Assembly (NCBI RefSeq): GCF_004348535.1
Contig: NZ_SMJX01000011.1
Location: 1 to 59,428 of the forward strand
From: Actinomadura sp. KC216
Lineage (GTDB): Bacteria; Actinomycetota; Actinomycetes; Streptosporangiales; Streptosporangiaceae
Reading direction: 5' to 3'
DNA length: 59,428 bases
The position numbers and the translations under genes were made by a program. Below the pieces are notes generated by a model. That model made no database searches. It was not told the origin of the DNA and was given only the letters and a program-made list of their open reading frames with translations. This document shows positions 20,125 through 30,110 of the stretch, one piece after another; position 1 is the stretch's first letter; each line of letters starts with the position of its first letter.

Positions 20125-22266
20125 TTACGCAGCCACGAGGGCGACGGTGTATCCGCCTGCGTCGCCAGCGGTAACGTTCGCCGTGGCCGTGGCCAGAGGA
20201 ACGGTCTGCGGAGTGGCGACAGTCTGACCGGTGGCCATCATTCCGATGGACGTCGGAACGCCTCCGTACTGCTCGCGCCTGAGGGTCGCAGTGGCGTCAT
20301 TCTTGGTAAGTGATGTGATCGTCGAACCACGGCCCCAGTAGAAGCGTGCGACAACGGCGGGCGCCGAGTTCACAGCCAGGGCTGGAGCAACAAAGTTCCC
20401 GTTGATGTCGTCAACGGTGCCGTCCGAATCCAGCACCGTCGCGGCTGTGTAGCCCAGGACGATGCACGACATCAGCGCAGCCGTTCCCGTAAGCGTGAAG
20501 GTGTTCGAAGCGATCTCCGCAGCCTGCGCCACATACAGTGCAGACCTGGAGCCGGAGGCTCCATAGCTTCGGAGCAGTGTCCATCCCGCAGGAGGCGTCA
20601 TGGTCCCCTGCGTGTTCCAGCCGATGCAGGCAACGAGAGTGTCTCCGTCTGTCGCTGGCAGCGTGATGGAAGTGGAGTTCACCGATAGGCCGTCAGCATC
20701 GACGAAGGTCGGTGCCTCGGTAGCGTCAGGAACGACAGTTCCACCCTGGAGAGGTGACCACCCACCCGTTACACGCATATTCAGCGTTGGCGGAGTCGTC
20801 CCAGGGTTGATCCAAAGGTCTCCAGGCTCTGCCTGGAGAGGCTTGGGACCCGTGAATACCCTGGCATTACCAATGTTCGGTGCGTAGACCGTACCGTCCG
20901 CCGCGAATCCCGCCATCGGAATGTTATTCAGGTCGGCGACCTGGAACGCGTCGTTCGTCTGTCCATTCAGAAGACGAATACGAACAGGGACCCTTGTCGG
21001 AGCGGAAGGGATGACCCGCAGCTCTCCATACTCGTTGAAGTATCCAGTGCGCTCCCAAACAGGAGCTGCATCGGTACCCGTGTTGTAGAAAATGGCGAAG
21101 GTATCTGGAGCACTCGGCCTATCACCCGCAGGAATCCGAATGTTCAGAGCCTGTGTGGTGACGTTTCCGTCCGGGATACGAATCGAGCTTCCACCCGCTG
21201 TCAGTACGACGTCGCCAGGGTCTAGGACGTCACCGGGCTCCGGTGCGCCTGGGGCGACCTCTGTGTAGACCGGCTCGACGAGAATGCTCCTCATGATGAT
21301 GATGATCTGAACGCCGGCTCGGTCGCTTCGGTGCATGGTGCGGACAAAGTAGGTCTCACCGGGAGTCAGCCCGGAGATCAGCTTGCGCCTAGTCGAGCCC
21401 GACCAATACTCCATCTGCTGTCCGGCAGCGTCATCAACATTCGGAGCGACGACTACCGCTCCAGAGGCATTCTCTTCTCGAATCTCGAATCCGCAGTAAG
21501 CGGACGAGCTACCCTGCGCCTCAAGCTGGGCGTAGACGGTGATGAAGACCTGCCCCGAAGGCGGAGCCTCGAATGTCGTGGACACCTGAGGAGAACCCGC
21601 AATCCACGCAGTAGACGTGGTCTGCTGGGTAGCGGAGGAACCTGCTTCCTTTACTTCAATCCGCTCCGAAGAGATCGGGTACCAAGGCGACCAGAAGGGC
21701 TGACCATTGGAGTCGAGCTTGCCCAGGAAAACAGTTCCAGCGCCATCGGCGCTGGCGTCATAGATCATCCCGCCCGGCGAGGCCGGAGGCATCGCGGTAG
21801 GTAGGTAGGGACGGACCCGGTTGCCGATGAACCACCTGGCGTCGGTAGCCGTTCCCCAGTCCTCCGCAGTGACCTCAGCGGCCGGGGGCTGTGTCCACAG
21901 GCCGATCGGGCAGCGGTCGGGGCCGACGTTGCTTCCGTTCTGCTCGGTCAGCAGGACGGGGGTGATGGTCTTGGTCACCTCGTCGAGCTGGAGCACGACG
22001 AGGTCTGTGCGATCAGTGGCACCCGCGTTGGCAACGGTACTGATGACCTTCGGAGCTGTCAGTCGGTAGTGGAAACCGGAAACCTGAGCGTCGCCAACGT
22101 TGACCTGAATAGTGTTGGGTTCGGGGCCTGGCTCAATGGTCAGATCAGTTGTGCCGGGATGACCGTAAACGCCGGTGTCCTGGTAGCCCTCGGTCATCGC
22201 TGCCCAGTCCTCTTCGGTTACAAAGGCGCCGGGACCGGTGGAAAAAGGGTAAGCCTTCTCAGTCAT
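20125..22266 (-). CDS. Minor tail or tail-fibre protein
   Basis: 713 aa from ATG 22266, overlapping the stop of the upstream tail gene. The N-terminal 200 residues have the look of baseplate/fibre proteins of actinophages (TEEDWAAMTEGYQDTGVYG). Beta-rich domains follow, with a collagen-free C-terminus rich in Ala and Thr. Last structural gene, a common place for the receptor-binding protein. Confidence 0.75.
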   Translation of the reverse strand: MTEKAYPFSTGPGAFVTEEDWAAMTEGYQDTGVYGHPGTTDLTIEPGPEPNTIQVNVGDAQVSGFHYRLTAPKVISTVANAGATDRTDLVVLQLDEVTKTITPVLLTEQNGSNVGPDRCPIGLWTQPPAAEVTAEDWGTATDARWFIGNRVRPYLPTAMPPASPGGMIYDASADGAGTVFLGKLDSNGQPFWSPWYPISSERIEVKEAGSSATQQTTSTAWIAGSPQVSTTFEAPPSGQVFITVYAQLEAQGSSSAYCGFEIREENASGAVVVAPNVDDAAGQQMEYWSGSTRRKLISGLTPGETYFVRTMHRSDRAGVQIIIIMRSILVEPVYTEVAPGAPEPGDVLDPGDVVLTAGGSSIRIPDGNVTTQALNIRIPAGDRPSAPDTFAIFYNTGTDAAPVWERTGYFNEYGELRVIPSAPTRVPVRIRLLNGQTNDAFQVADLNNIPMAGFAADGTVYAPNIGNARVFTGPKPLQAEPGDLWINPGTTPPTLNMRVTGGWSPLQGGTVVPDATEAPTFVDADGLSVNSTSITLPATDGDTLVACIGWNTQGTMTPPAGWTLLRSYGASGSRSALYVAQAAEIASNTFTLTGTAALMSCIVLGYTAATVLDSDGTVDDINGNFVAPALAVNSAPAVVARFYWGRGSTITSLTKNDATATLRREQYGGVPTSIGMMATGQTVATPQTVPLATATANVTAGDAGGYTVALVAA

Positions 22267-23642
22267 CAAATTCTCTCATTCGTCTTCTCAACCAGCCTCC
22301 GCAGCCTTCGCAGTTCCCGGTAGACATAGGGCGTGCTCGAACTGGACTCTGTTCCGATGGTCGGCTTGATCGTCCACATTTCCTCGGCCTTGCAGCCGAG
22401 GCGAACTTCCTGGACCTGCTGTCGCAGGACTCCATCGGAGTCCGGGATGTTGGGGGGAAGAATGGAAGTGTCGATCAGAACTCGGACGACGTTTCCGATG
22501 CCGTAATGGACACCGAAGGTGCACGTCGGAATGTCCTGGACATCAAGACTGATCTGACCCTTGACGCCGTTCTCCACGAAATACACCGTGGCGGCCGTGT
22601 CGAACTTCAGATCCTCGACGCTGTTGTTGGGCGGCTCGGGCATGACGCCACCAACGACATTCGGGTGCCACTTCGTGTCACGCACATCGGCGTAAGCCTC
22701 GGTGGTGCGGTTCCAATAAGCCTCAATGGCCTCTCGACCCCAACCCGGATCCGACCATCCGGGAGGGTTGTGGAGGTTGTTCTTGACGTAGCGGTAGTAC
22801 CTTCGCGGATTGGCGTCAGTAGGGGTCGCACCCGAGAGGGTGACCCTGGTAGCTGAAGGGGCCTCGGAGACAATCTGCTGGCCGACGAGGTTTCCAACCT
22901 GCTCGTCGAAGACGACCGTCCCCGACTTGTCCGTAGCTGGAGCCACCCGAAGATGGATCTTCTCCGTCGTTGGATCCCAGTAGAAGCGGGTGTCGAGGTT
23001 GGCCCTCCGGCTCAGCTCGAATACCGGCTCCGCAATGGACTTCAGGTGAATCCCCGAGAAGCCCTTCCACAGATCGTCGTTCGGCAGTGATGTAGCAGAC
23101 GATGGAGCTTCGTTGGGCAGCTCCATGAAGGGAATCCTGCGACTCAGATCGTTGAAAGTGTCAACGTACGGAATCTTGAAATTCTGTAGGACCAGATGCC
23201 AGATCCACTCTGCGGAGTTCTCAGCAACGAGGCTCAGGGTCGAGCCAATCTGAAGCTCGCCGTCCCAGTCACCCTCTGTCTCCCGATTCCAGGTGTCCTC
23301 CGCATCGTTTCGGGCAATGCGCTCGTCGAACCACATGTTGTCGCACGAGCCGTTAACGGTGAGTGTTCCGGGGTCGTCCTTGGTCTTCGTTGACTTGATG
23401 GACGTGATCGGGCCAGTGAAAACCGGTGTGGTCTGTCCCTCAATGAAGATGACGACGCCGCGGCCTGGCTTGATAAGCCTGGCCTGTGTGGAACTGGACG
23501 GCATCTCGATCGTGAATGAACCGATGGCAAGGTGGCGGATGATGGCCTCGACGGAGTTGTACTCATCCAGTTCAGCGATCAGGGGCATTCGCCAATCGGG
23601 GTTCTTGGGAGCCTCCCTTAGGTACACTCGAAACTCGCTCAT
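22266..23642 (-). CDS. Gp37-like siphovirus tail protein
   Basis: 458 aa from ATG 23642, ATGA overlap with the previous gene. SEFRVYLREAPKN, IGSFTIEMPSSS and the central GDWDGELQIGSTLS region match the ReqiPepy6 Gp37-like family of baseplate hub proteins as I remember it. It follows Dit in the usual tail order and likely forms the central hub or tip. Confidence 0.75.
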   Translation of the reverse strand: MSEFRVYLREAPKNPDWRMPLIAELDEYNSVEAIIRHLAIGSFTIEMPSSSTQARLIKPGRGVVIFIEGQTTPVFTGPITSIKSTKTKDDPGTLTVNGSCDNMWFDERIARNDAEDTWNRETEGDWDGELQIGSTLSLVAENSAEWIWHLVLQNFKIPYVDTFNDLSRRIPFMELPNEAPSSATSLPNDDLWKGFSGIHLKSIAEPVFELSRRANLDTRFYWDPTTEKIHLRVAPATDKSGTVVFDEQVGNLVGQQIVSEAPSATRVTLSGATPTDANPRRYYRYVKNNLHNPPGWSDPGWGREAIEAYWNRTTEAYADVRDTKWHPNVVGGVMPEPPNNSVEDLKFDTAATVYFVENGVKGQISLDVQDIPTCTFGVHYGIGNVVRVLIDTSILPPNIPDSDGVLRQQVQEVRLGCKAEEMWTIKPTIGTESSSSTPYVYRELRRLRRLVEKTNERI

Positions 23643-24607
23643 CACATCCCCAGGTACTTCGTGCGGTAGGTGAAAGAAGCTGCGCCTGGTTCCGTGGTGA
23701 GGCCGTCAATTGAGACCGTGTTGACACCGGGGTCGATGTACCAGAAGCGGGGGTTGGTCCCCAGAGCGCTCCAGGTGATGTCCACTCCTGCGGAGGTGGA
23801 AAGCTTCACCTGCCCGGGTGTGGTGACGAGCGTCGCCGTCTCCCCGGCTTCGAGCTGGAGGCCGTCGATGACCAGCGACTCTTCGGGGCTGTAGTTGGTC
23901 TCCGCCCGGACCAGGGCGAACGGTTCATTGATCGGTCCCTGGAGGTGCCACGTGGGCTTGACGCTCACCGAGCCCGGATAGAAGAAAGAAGTCTCAGACA
24001 CGAAGGTCGGCGCGGGGGAGACCTTGAAGCCGCCCGTCAGTCCGTCAACGGAGACGAACTCCTCGCCCTCGGGCGGGAAGAAGGGGACCTGCTCCTCGAA
24101 GGTCAGGAAGTCGATTCGTGTGTCCTCGCGGGCTCGGAACCATGGGTCGGTGCTCCGCAGGATGAGGCCGTACTTGAGATGACGTAGCCCCGCTACGTCC
24201 TGGTCCTCATCGCCCTCAAGGCCGGACTTGTAGTAGACCTCGATCTCTCGCTGGGGCTCAGGGGTATCGGCCTCGTCGTATTCCGCTGTGACGAGACGAG
24301 CCATGCGTCGAGCCATCCGGGACGGTGGCAGCGCCTCCAGGAGACGGCGCTTGGTGGCAACCAGCTCGGGGCGGGAGTCCCCGACGAGAGTGAGGGGGAG
24401 GAAAATCTCCCTAGCTAGAGCCCTCTGGGCTCGGGGGAACTCGCCATCACGAGCCGGGTACTCGTCGGCCTGGACGTCCCAGGGCGGCATGTCGAGCCCC
24501 TTGGCTCCCTTACGAAGCCAGATGGAGCCGTGGAGGTCCCCCATGGCCAGGAGGGGAATCTGAGAGCCGTCAACCCCTTCCAGGGTGACCATGGGGAACT
24601 GATCCAC
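23642..24607 (-). CDS. Distal tail protein (Dit-like)
   Basis: 321 aa from GTG 24607 behind AAGGAG. The N-terminal half resembles the siphovirus tail-component domain (FPRAQRALAREIFLPLTLVGD), the C-terminal half a galectin-like jelly roll (ATLVTTPGQVKLS). Placed directly after the tape measure, it should form the hexameric ring linking tube and baseplate. Confidence 0.75.
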   Translation of the reverse strand: MDQFPMVTLEGVDGSQIPLLAMGDLHGSIWLRKGAKGLDMPPWDVQADEYPARDGEFPRAQRALAREIFLPLTLVGDSRPELVATKRRLLEALPPSRMARRMARLVTAEYDEADTPEPQREIEVYYKSGLEGDEDQDVAGLRHLKYGLILRSTDPWFRAREDTRIDFLTFEEQVPFFPPEGEEFVSVDGLTGGFKVSPAPTFVSETSFFYPGSVSVKPTWHLQGPINEPFALVRAETNYSPEESLVIDGLQLEAGETATLVTTPGQVKLSTSAGVDITWSALGTNPRFWYIDPGVNTVSIDGLTTEPGAASFTYRTKYLGM

Positions 24608-24618
24608 GGTGAATCTCC

Positions 24619-27600
24619 TTATGCTGCATAAAGCGCGTCCGCGTAGGAAAGCGCTGTGACAATCGTCTTTTCAGTGGGCACATACGGCGCCGCATCGACC
24701 TGGACGTTGTAGGTCGGTCCGCTGTCCGATTCGGTACGAGTCGAGATGCGCATCAGCTCACGGAGCTGGTTGTCCGCGCCGCGCTTCCACGCGGTGAAGA
24801 ACGCGCTTCCGGACTCATCGGTCGCCGCTGCCATTGGCTGGAACTCCGCCGTTACCGGCTCCGACAGAGCGGTGAACGTGGTGAAGTTCTGAGGCACGAA
24901 GTTCTGCGGAACGAGGTTGTTCGGCGCAGGCACATTCTGTGTCTGGACATTCACACGAGCGGTGACGGTTGTGTTCAGCCGGCGAAGCTGCGCGAGCATT
25001 CGCTCAACCGAGCTTCGGACCGACGATTCCGCCTGACTCATGGACGAGCGGATGGAGGCTACAAAGGCCGTCAGTCGCCCGTAGGCGGCCGACCTACTTA
25101 CCAGGCTCCGAAGAGTGGCAAGCATGTTGTTCGTCCAGTCACGGACGGACTGAGCGGCTAGAACCATGTATCCCGAGACTCGTCCCGCGAATACCGAGAA
25201 CTGCCCACCCGTCTGGCCTGCGGAGGCCGATAGTCCCGAGAGCTGCATGGAGGCGTTGTTAGCCGAAGCTCCTGCTCGGTTGAGGGAGGTGGCTAGTCCA
25301 CTGCTTCCGGCATTGAGACGAACGACAGCGCTAGCGGCCCTGCTGGCGTTTCCAGCCACCTGGCCCATCTGCCAGCCCGCCCAGGCGGCCTGTGCGCCGA
25401 CCCTGTTCAGGATCCAGTTGAGCCAGTTGGCCTGCGCGTTGAACTGCTGGACGAAGCCGGTCATCAGAGCAACTTGCCCGCCAAGAATCTGCATTGGGGT
25501 GTTCAGCCCGACGATTTCATTGCTGAGTAGCCGGAACTGCTGGACAGCTCCCTGCACACCCTGGGCGACCTTCTGGCGGAACACTTCCATGCCCTGCCAG
25601 GTCTGGAATGCAGCCGTGGAGCTGAGAAGAGTCTTCTGCATTTCCGTTGGCAGCTTCGCGAATGACGCGGCGATCTTAGGCGTCATCGACGCCATGATCT
25701 GGTTGATCTGCTCCATCTTCGCCTGGAACTGCTCCGGCGTGCGGGACTCCTCCATGGCGGCCTGAACAATGCCAGGCAGCCGGCCGAAGTTCTGCTGGAA
25801 TGCCTCGACGGCCTGAGCCGACTTGAGCTGAGAGCTGTTAACCAGCAGGCCGAGCTGCTCGTCGATCTTCTTGATGACAGAATCATCGACGTTGACGCCT
25901 TCAGCCTTTAGGGCGGCGATCAGGTTGTTCCGGATCTTCTCGCGGAAACGATCCGAGTCCGCCATCAGCTTGTTCATCTGATTCTTGATGGCGATGAGCG
26001 ATGAGTTACCCGAAGCGTCGATCTGCTTGGAAACCTGATCCCACGACTTCTTCCACTCGCCCGAGACCTTTCCGCCTGCGTCCTCCCACTGCTGACTTAG
26101 TGTGATCAGCTTCTGTCCGAGACCCTTAACGTGGGCGCTCATCTTGTCGTCGGCGAAGGACAGCATGATTCCCAGGCGGTTCTGGTAATTGTTGATGCCC
26201 TTAGAGATGTTGGCAGTGTGCCTACCAACCGATGCGTCGAGCTGGCGGAGACCGATGTTTACTCGGTCGCGAGCCGACTTCTCCTGGCGGACGACCTTCC
26301 GGAACTCATTGACAGAGAGATCGATACCGCTATCGATCGTTCCCGAAAGCTTTTCCCACTCGTTCTTCATGGTGGAGAACGAATTCCCGATAATCCCTGT
26401 GATCTGGGTTCCCCACTTGAGCAGGACACTTCCGAGCTTGATGATTCCAGAAGTGATGTTCGCCAGACCCTGAACGACATCGGGATCGTCCAGCGCGTCG
26501 CCGAGATTGTTAATCGCCTCAGCCAGGGCATCGAAGATTCCCGGCGCCATCTGGGCGAAAGCGGTCGCAATCTTGTGGATGCCAGGAGTGGCATCGCGAA
26601 TGGCATCACCCAGACTCGACGCAGCGAGAGTGAATGTCCGGGAGTTGGTCGAGAAGGTGTCGAACAGTGCCACGAAGGCATTGGTGAAGGACTCGATTAC
26701 CGCAGGCGAGAACGTAGCGAACTCGCCCATCCAACGAGCCAGGGCCGCCTGGATCCGGTCGAGACCGGATACTAGGAAGTTGAACCCGGTAGCGAACGCT
26801 GGAGCGTACTGGGAAAGGTTGCTAGCGAACCCGCCGATGACGGATCCAAGCCCGGCGATTCCCAGCGAGAAGATCCTCATGGAACCGCTGGAGTTCAGCC
26901 TGTCGAGAGCCGCGTTCACTCCTGCTAGGGAGTTGAGCGCGAAATCCTTCAGACCAGAACGCAGCGGACGCAGGGCCTTAGCCGACTGATCGAAGGCTGA
27001 CGAGAGCTGCTTGTAGAGGGGCGTGCCCTTCTTCAGGTTCCTGTTCAGCCCTACAATCGAATCGGAGAAGAGATCGACCAGCGGCTGCGCTACGGTCAGC
27101 AGCGTGCTACGGAGGGTCTTTCCCAGCTCCGCGAACTGCTTCTTGACCTTGTCGTTCTCATCTCCCATGGAGATGAGGGCTGCTGTGACACCAGCGAAGA
27201 TCGCTGGAAGCGCGAGAAGCGCGGCAGCGCCTACAACCACGGAACCGATAGCGGCAACGGCACCAATAGCGGCGACGATCAGGGCGCCGAGCGTGTTGAT
27301 TACCGCAACGAGAATTCCGACGACCACACCAATGGCCAGTAGCGAAGCTACGACCTGGGCGATCACGGTGGCGAGGTTGCCCATCCTGCCTGTGGTGCCG
27401 CCGACAGCGCTGGCTAGGTTGCCGAAGACTCGCTGTCCGAGATTTCCGAACTGGCCCATGGCGCTGAACGCAAGAGAGATTCCCCTGAGGACTCCCGCGA
27501 GGGCGGCACGGGCGACATTTCCGACACCAGAGAAGACGTTTCCGAAGAGACGTCCGAGACGGCCTAGCCGGTCCCTATCGACATCGACCTCAACCTCGAT

Positions 27601-28578
27601 GCGGTGATTCCGCATCCGGAGCATCTCGAAGACGCGGTTGATGCGGTCGTAATCAATGTCAACATCGACGTCCAGGCGCTCACGACGGATACGAGCCAGC
27701 TCCCGACGAAGCAGGCCGATCTTCCGGTAGAAGTTCTCCGTCTCAAGCTCAACCTCGACGGGAATCGGGCGACCGAGCTTGCGATACTCACGCTCCAGGA
27801 CACGGAAGCCCTGCCGAAGCCGCCTTTGCAGCTCGTTCTCACGAGCAAGCCTGTCCCTGTCGGTCTGCTCCTGGATCCTCCGTGCCTCGCGGAGGCTCTG
27901 GATCAGGTCGAAATTCCGCCTCAGCTCCTGGCCGGCCTCCTTGAAGTCCCTGCCAAGAGATCCGATCCACCTGCGGATGTCGCGGATGTTCCGAGGATCG
28001 ACCTCGACCTCGACGAGGATCTCGTTGTTGCGGCCGAGGGCCCGCAGCTTGGTGCGAAGGTTCTTATCGTCGAAGTCCAGGTTGATTCGCTGGATTCGAC
28101 TGCGGTCTAGGTCAGCAAGTCGGTTGAGGGCCTCATCCCCGATGAAGCGGTACCGGATCTTGGCAGTCCGGTTTCGAGCCACCCGATTCAGCGCTGCCTC
28201 AGCCCGGCCTGTATCCGCATCGGCCTGAACGTTCGTCTCGCGAGGACGAGAAAGGGCGTCTAGCTTCGCCTCAACCTCACCGAGGTTGAGGTTGACCTTC
28301 ATGTCGAGCTGCTTGTTGCGCTTCTGAGCGACGAACCTGTTGAGCTTGGTCTGCGCAGCGCGCGTGTCCAGCTCGACGCGCATCTTCAGATTGCGGAAGC
28401 GCTTCTGAAGCTTCTTGAGCTTCGTCTCAGCGGCACGGGTATCAAGCTCGACTCGCATGTCGATGTCGCGCTTGTCGTACTTCTTGAGGAGCTTCTCTAC
28501 TTCACGGGTGAAGCCATCGGTATCCGGGACGACCTTGATGTTGATACGGCCGTGTTCGCTACCGCCGGGTCCGGCCAT
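24619..28578 (-). CDS. Tape measure protein
   Basis: 1319 aa, the longest gene, ATG behind GGAGG. The N-terminal 340 residues contain repeated VELDTRAAETKL-type segments in long basic helices; residues about 370-470 are hydrophobic with several membrane-type helices; the rest is helical. This is typical of siphovirus tape measures, which set tail length and help DNA entry. 1319 residues at 0.15 nm per residue would predict a tail near 200 nm. Confidence 0.93.
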   Translation of the reverse strand: MAGPGGSEHGRINIKVVPDTDGFTREVEKLLKKYDKRDIDMRVELDTRAAETKLKKLQKRFRNLKMRVELDTRAAQTKLNRFVAQKRNKQLDMKVNLNLGEVEAKLDALSRPRETNVQADADTGRAEAALNRVARNRTAKIRYRFIGDEALNRLADLDRSRIQRINLDFDDKNLRTKLRALGRNNEILVEVEVDPRNIRDIRRWIGSLGRDFKEAGQELRRNFDLIQSLREARRIQEQTDRDRLARENELQRRLRQGFRVLEREYRKLGRPIPVEVELETENFYRKIGLLRRELARIRRERLDVDVDIDYDRINRVFEMLRMRNHRIEVEVDVDRDRLGRLGRLFGNVFSGVGNVARAALAGVLRGISLAFSAMGQFGNLGQRVFGNLASAVGGTTGRMGNLATVIAQVVASLLAIGVVVGILVAVINTLGALIVAAIGAVAAIGSVVVGAAALLALPAIFAGVTAALISMGDENDKVKKQFAELGKTLRSTLLTVAQPLVDLFSDSIVGLNRNLKKGTPLYKQLSSAFDQSAKALRPLRSGLKDFALNSLAGVNAALDRLNSSGSMRIFSLGIAGLGSVIGGFASNLSQYAPAFATGFNFLVSGLDRIQAALARWMGEFATFSPAVIESFTNAFVALFDTFSTNSRTFTLAASSLGDAIRDATPGIHKIATAFAQMAPGIFDALAEAINNLGDALDDPDVVQGLANITSGIIKLGSVLLKWGTQITGIIGNSFSTMKNEWEKLSGTIDSGIDLSVNEFRKVVRQEKSARDRVNIGLRQLDASVGRHTANISKGINNYQNRLGIMLSFADDKMSAHVKGLGQKLITLSQQWEDAGGKVSGEWKKSWDQVSKQIDASGNSSLIAIKNQMNKLMADSDRFREKIRNNLIAALKAEGVNVDDSVIKKIDEQLGLLVNSSQLKSAQAVEAFQQNFGRLPGIVQAAMEESRTPEQFQAKMEQINQIMASMTPKIAASFAKLPTEMQKTLLSSTAAFQTWQGMEVFRQKVAQGVQGAVQQFRLLSNEIVGLNTPMQILGGQVALMTGFVQQFNAQANWLNWILNRVGAQAAWAGWQMGQVAGNASRAASAVVRLNAGSSGLATSLNRAGASANNASMQLSGLSASAGQTGGQFSVFAGRVSGYMVLAAQSVRDWTNNMLATLRSLVSRSAAYGRLTAFVASIRSSMSQAESSVRSSVERMLAQLRRLNTTVTARVNVQTQNVPAPNNLVPQNFVPQNFTTFTALSEPVTAEFQPMAAATDESGSAFFTAWKRGADNQLRELMRISTRTESDSGPTYNVQVDAAPYVPTEKTIVTALSYADALYAA

Positions 28579-28594
28579 GGGGCGTCCTCCCTAT

Positions 28595-29038
28595 CTAGTT
28601 CTTGGGGGCAGGGATGACAGCTCCGGGGCCGATTTCCTGCTTCTCTAGTGGCTCTCCTCTAAGCGCAGCCAGCAGTGGGTTAGGCAGGCGGTTCTCGTCC
28701 TGCTTGCGCTTTGCATCGCCGGGCCTTGGGAATGGCTCGGGCTTCTTAGGTGTCTTCTTGCTGTTGACCGTGACGAAGTACCAGGACAGAACCTGAATGG
28801 CGTCGATGACGCTCGCCAGCATTTCCGAGTTCCGGTTCCATCCGATCCACTCGGCACCGCCCCTCAGGGCGGTCATGAACGAGGACTCCGGTGGGAGGTG
28901 CTCCAAGAGGGCGAGGCAATAGCGCGGAGAAAGCTTGCCTGTCACCAGGTCGTGAATGTCGATCCGGTGATACCTGGAAAGGTCAGAAGCTATCTCCGCG
29001 CCGTACTCGTCGATCAGCTCTCGGAGTCGGAGGCTTCC
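28595..29038 (-). CDS. Tail assembly chaperone, frameshift extension (GpT-like)
   Basis: This frame is open from the slippery site at 29041-29035 to the stop at 28595. It encodes RLRELIDEYG, then IHDLVTGKLSPRYCLALLEHL, the usual second-chaperone pattern, and a Pro/Lys-rich end. A GTG at 28945 could start a 116-aa product, but it cuts into the conserved part. Expression as a -1 fusion with the upstream chaperone gives about 257 aa, counted from ATG 29367. Confidence 0.75.
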   Translation of the reverse strand, partial: GSLRLRELIDEYGAEIASDLSRYHRIDIHDLVTGKLSPRYCLALLEHLPPESSFMTALRGGAEWIGWNRNSEMLASVIDAIQVLSWYFVTVNSKKTPKKPEPFPRPGDAKRKQDENRLPNPLLAALRGEPLEKQEIGPGAVIPAPKN

Positions 29039-29367
29039 CCCGCCTCCGGGTCACTCTCCAGCCATGCCTCAAGAATGCGAACTCGGACCGTAGGAGGCAG
29101 ATCCTTAACGGACGCGTCCCACTCCGTCTTCTTGTCAGCAGCGGCCTTCATGATGCGGTCGATCGCATCGACTCGCTTCTCGAAATCCGAGTCCTCGTCG
29201 GTGACGGTCGGTAGAAGCGCGTTCACAACCTTGGTCTCGGCATCGTTCAGCAGGTTGATCGGGCGAAGAAGGATGTTCTTCCCATTCTTCCCGACGAACG
29301 TCAGACCCTTTTCCTGGTACTCCCTCTCCAGGTCCGCTACCAGGTCGTCGTACTTTAGAGTAGCCAT
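29014..29367 (-). CDS. Tail assembly chaperone (GpG-like)
   Basis: 117 aa from ATG 29367 (a TTG at 29379 would add four). Ends acidic (ESDPEAGEASDSES). It lies between the major tail protein and the tape measure, as gpG does in lambda, and is expected to coat the tape measure during assembly. No clear ribosome site. Its 3' end overlaps the frameshift frame by 25 bases. Confidence 0.8.
   Translation of the reverse strand: MATLKYDDLVADLEREYQEKGLTFVGKNGKNILLRPINLLNDAETKVVNALLPTVTDEDSDFEKRVDAIDRIMKAAADKKTEWDASVKDLPPTVRVRILEAWLESDPEAGEASDSES
29035..29041 (-). other. Candidate -1 ribosomal slippery site
   Basis: On the minus strand GGGGGAA is read as G GGG GAA in the chaperone frame. A one-base slip back gives GGG GGA and continues into the downstream chaperone frame, which is open there and offset by exactly -1. 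The P-site codon re-pairs perfectly, the A-site codon poorly. Confidence 0.65.
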
Positions 29368-29400
29368 TTGTAAGTCCAATCGAGTAGGTGTGTGGGTTTG

Positions 29401-29446
29401 AAAAACCCCCCGAGCGCGCCACCCACTGAGCGCGCCCGAGGGGCAG
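29401..29446 (-). terminator. Terminator between major tail protein and chaperones
   Basis: On the minus strand a GC-rich stem (CCCTCGGGCGCGC with GCGCGCTCGGGGG, one wobble) is followed by TTTTT. It would allow more major tail protein than downstream products. Confidence 0.8.
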
Positions 29447-29476
29447 TCGTTTTGAACCGATCAGTTCAAAATCAGA

Positions 29477-30097
29477 TCAAGAAAGAGAGATGCGCTGGCT
29501 GATCTCGCCCTGGCCCGCTACGCCAGTGCCGTAGGTCTGAGCGCCGAGAATGGTCGCCCGGACAGGCATCTCCGACAGGGCCGCAGGGTCATAGGTGATG
29601 GAGTCAGCACCGATGATGGAAACCTTCTTGAAGTGCTGGGAAACCAGGTGCTGGCCGTCCACGGCCAGGACCAGCAGGGCCTTTTCCTGCGCCACTGGCG
29701 AGTCAGGAATAACGAAGGACTGGTCTGGCGCCACGCCAATGACGGTTCCGCCGCCGTAGTAGAGCTGGTATGTCTCTAGCGTGAAGGAAGCGAGATTGAT
29801 CGTTACCGAGTAGGTGCGAGTCGGGTTTGTGGTGCGGAGGTTGGCTGTCTGCCAAGTTCCCAGGGTCTCTGGGTCGTCACCATCGGAGGTGAACTCAAGG
29901 CCATTCTCAAGCGAGGTGTGGCCTACGGCCTTCCACAGTGGAGTGGAAGGCGGACCCGGATCCTGCATCTCCGCGCCCCAAGTAGTGGGGTCGGTGTAGT
30001 CGAAACCAGTGTCGATGGTCGGCTTCGCGGTTCCAACGTTGGCGACATAGACGTAACCGGTCGCCGGGTTCATAGCGTTATCGGGCAGAACTGCCAT
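29477..30097 (-). CDS. Major tail protein
   Basis: 206 aa, ATG behind AAAGGAGAG. Beta-rich (GYVYVANVGTAKP, TYSVTINLASFTLETYQLYY), of the size of siphovirus tube proteins, and placed between the tail terminator and the chaperones. It is bounded by an efficient terminator downstream, consistent with high expression. Confidence 0.85.
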   Translation of the reverse strand: MAVLPDNAMNPATGYVYVANVGTAKPTIDTGFDYTDPTTWGAEMQDPGPPSTPLWKAVGHTSLENGLEFTSDGDDPETLGTWQTANLRTTNPTRTYSVTINLASFTLETYQLYYGGGTVIGVAPDQSFVIPDSPVAQEKALLVLAVDGQHLVSQHFKKVSIIGADSITYDPAALSEMPVRATILGAQTYGTGVAGQGEISQRISLS

Positions 30098-30110
30098 TAA
30101 CGCTCTCCTT

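Noticed and set aside
24969..28228. Long plus-strand ORFs of up to 214 codons opposite the tape measure gene
   Set aside because: Shadows of the biased codon use of the tape measure. No ribosome sites or families.
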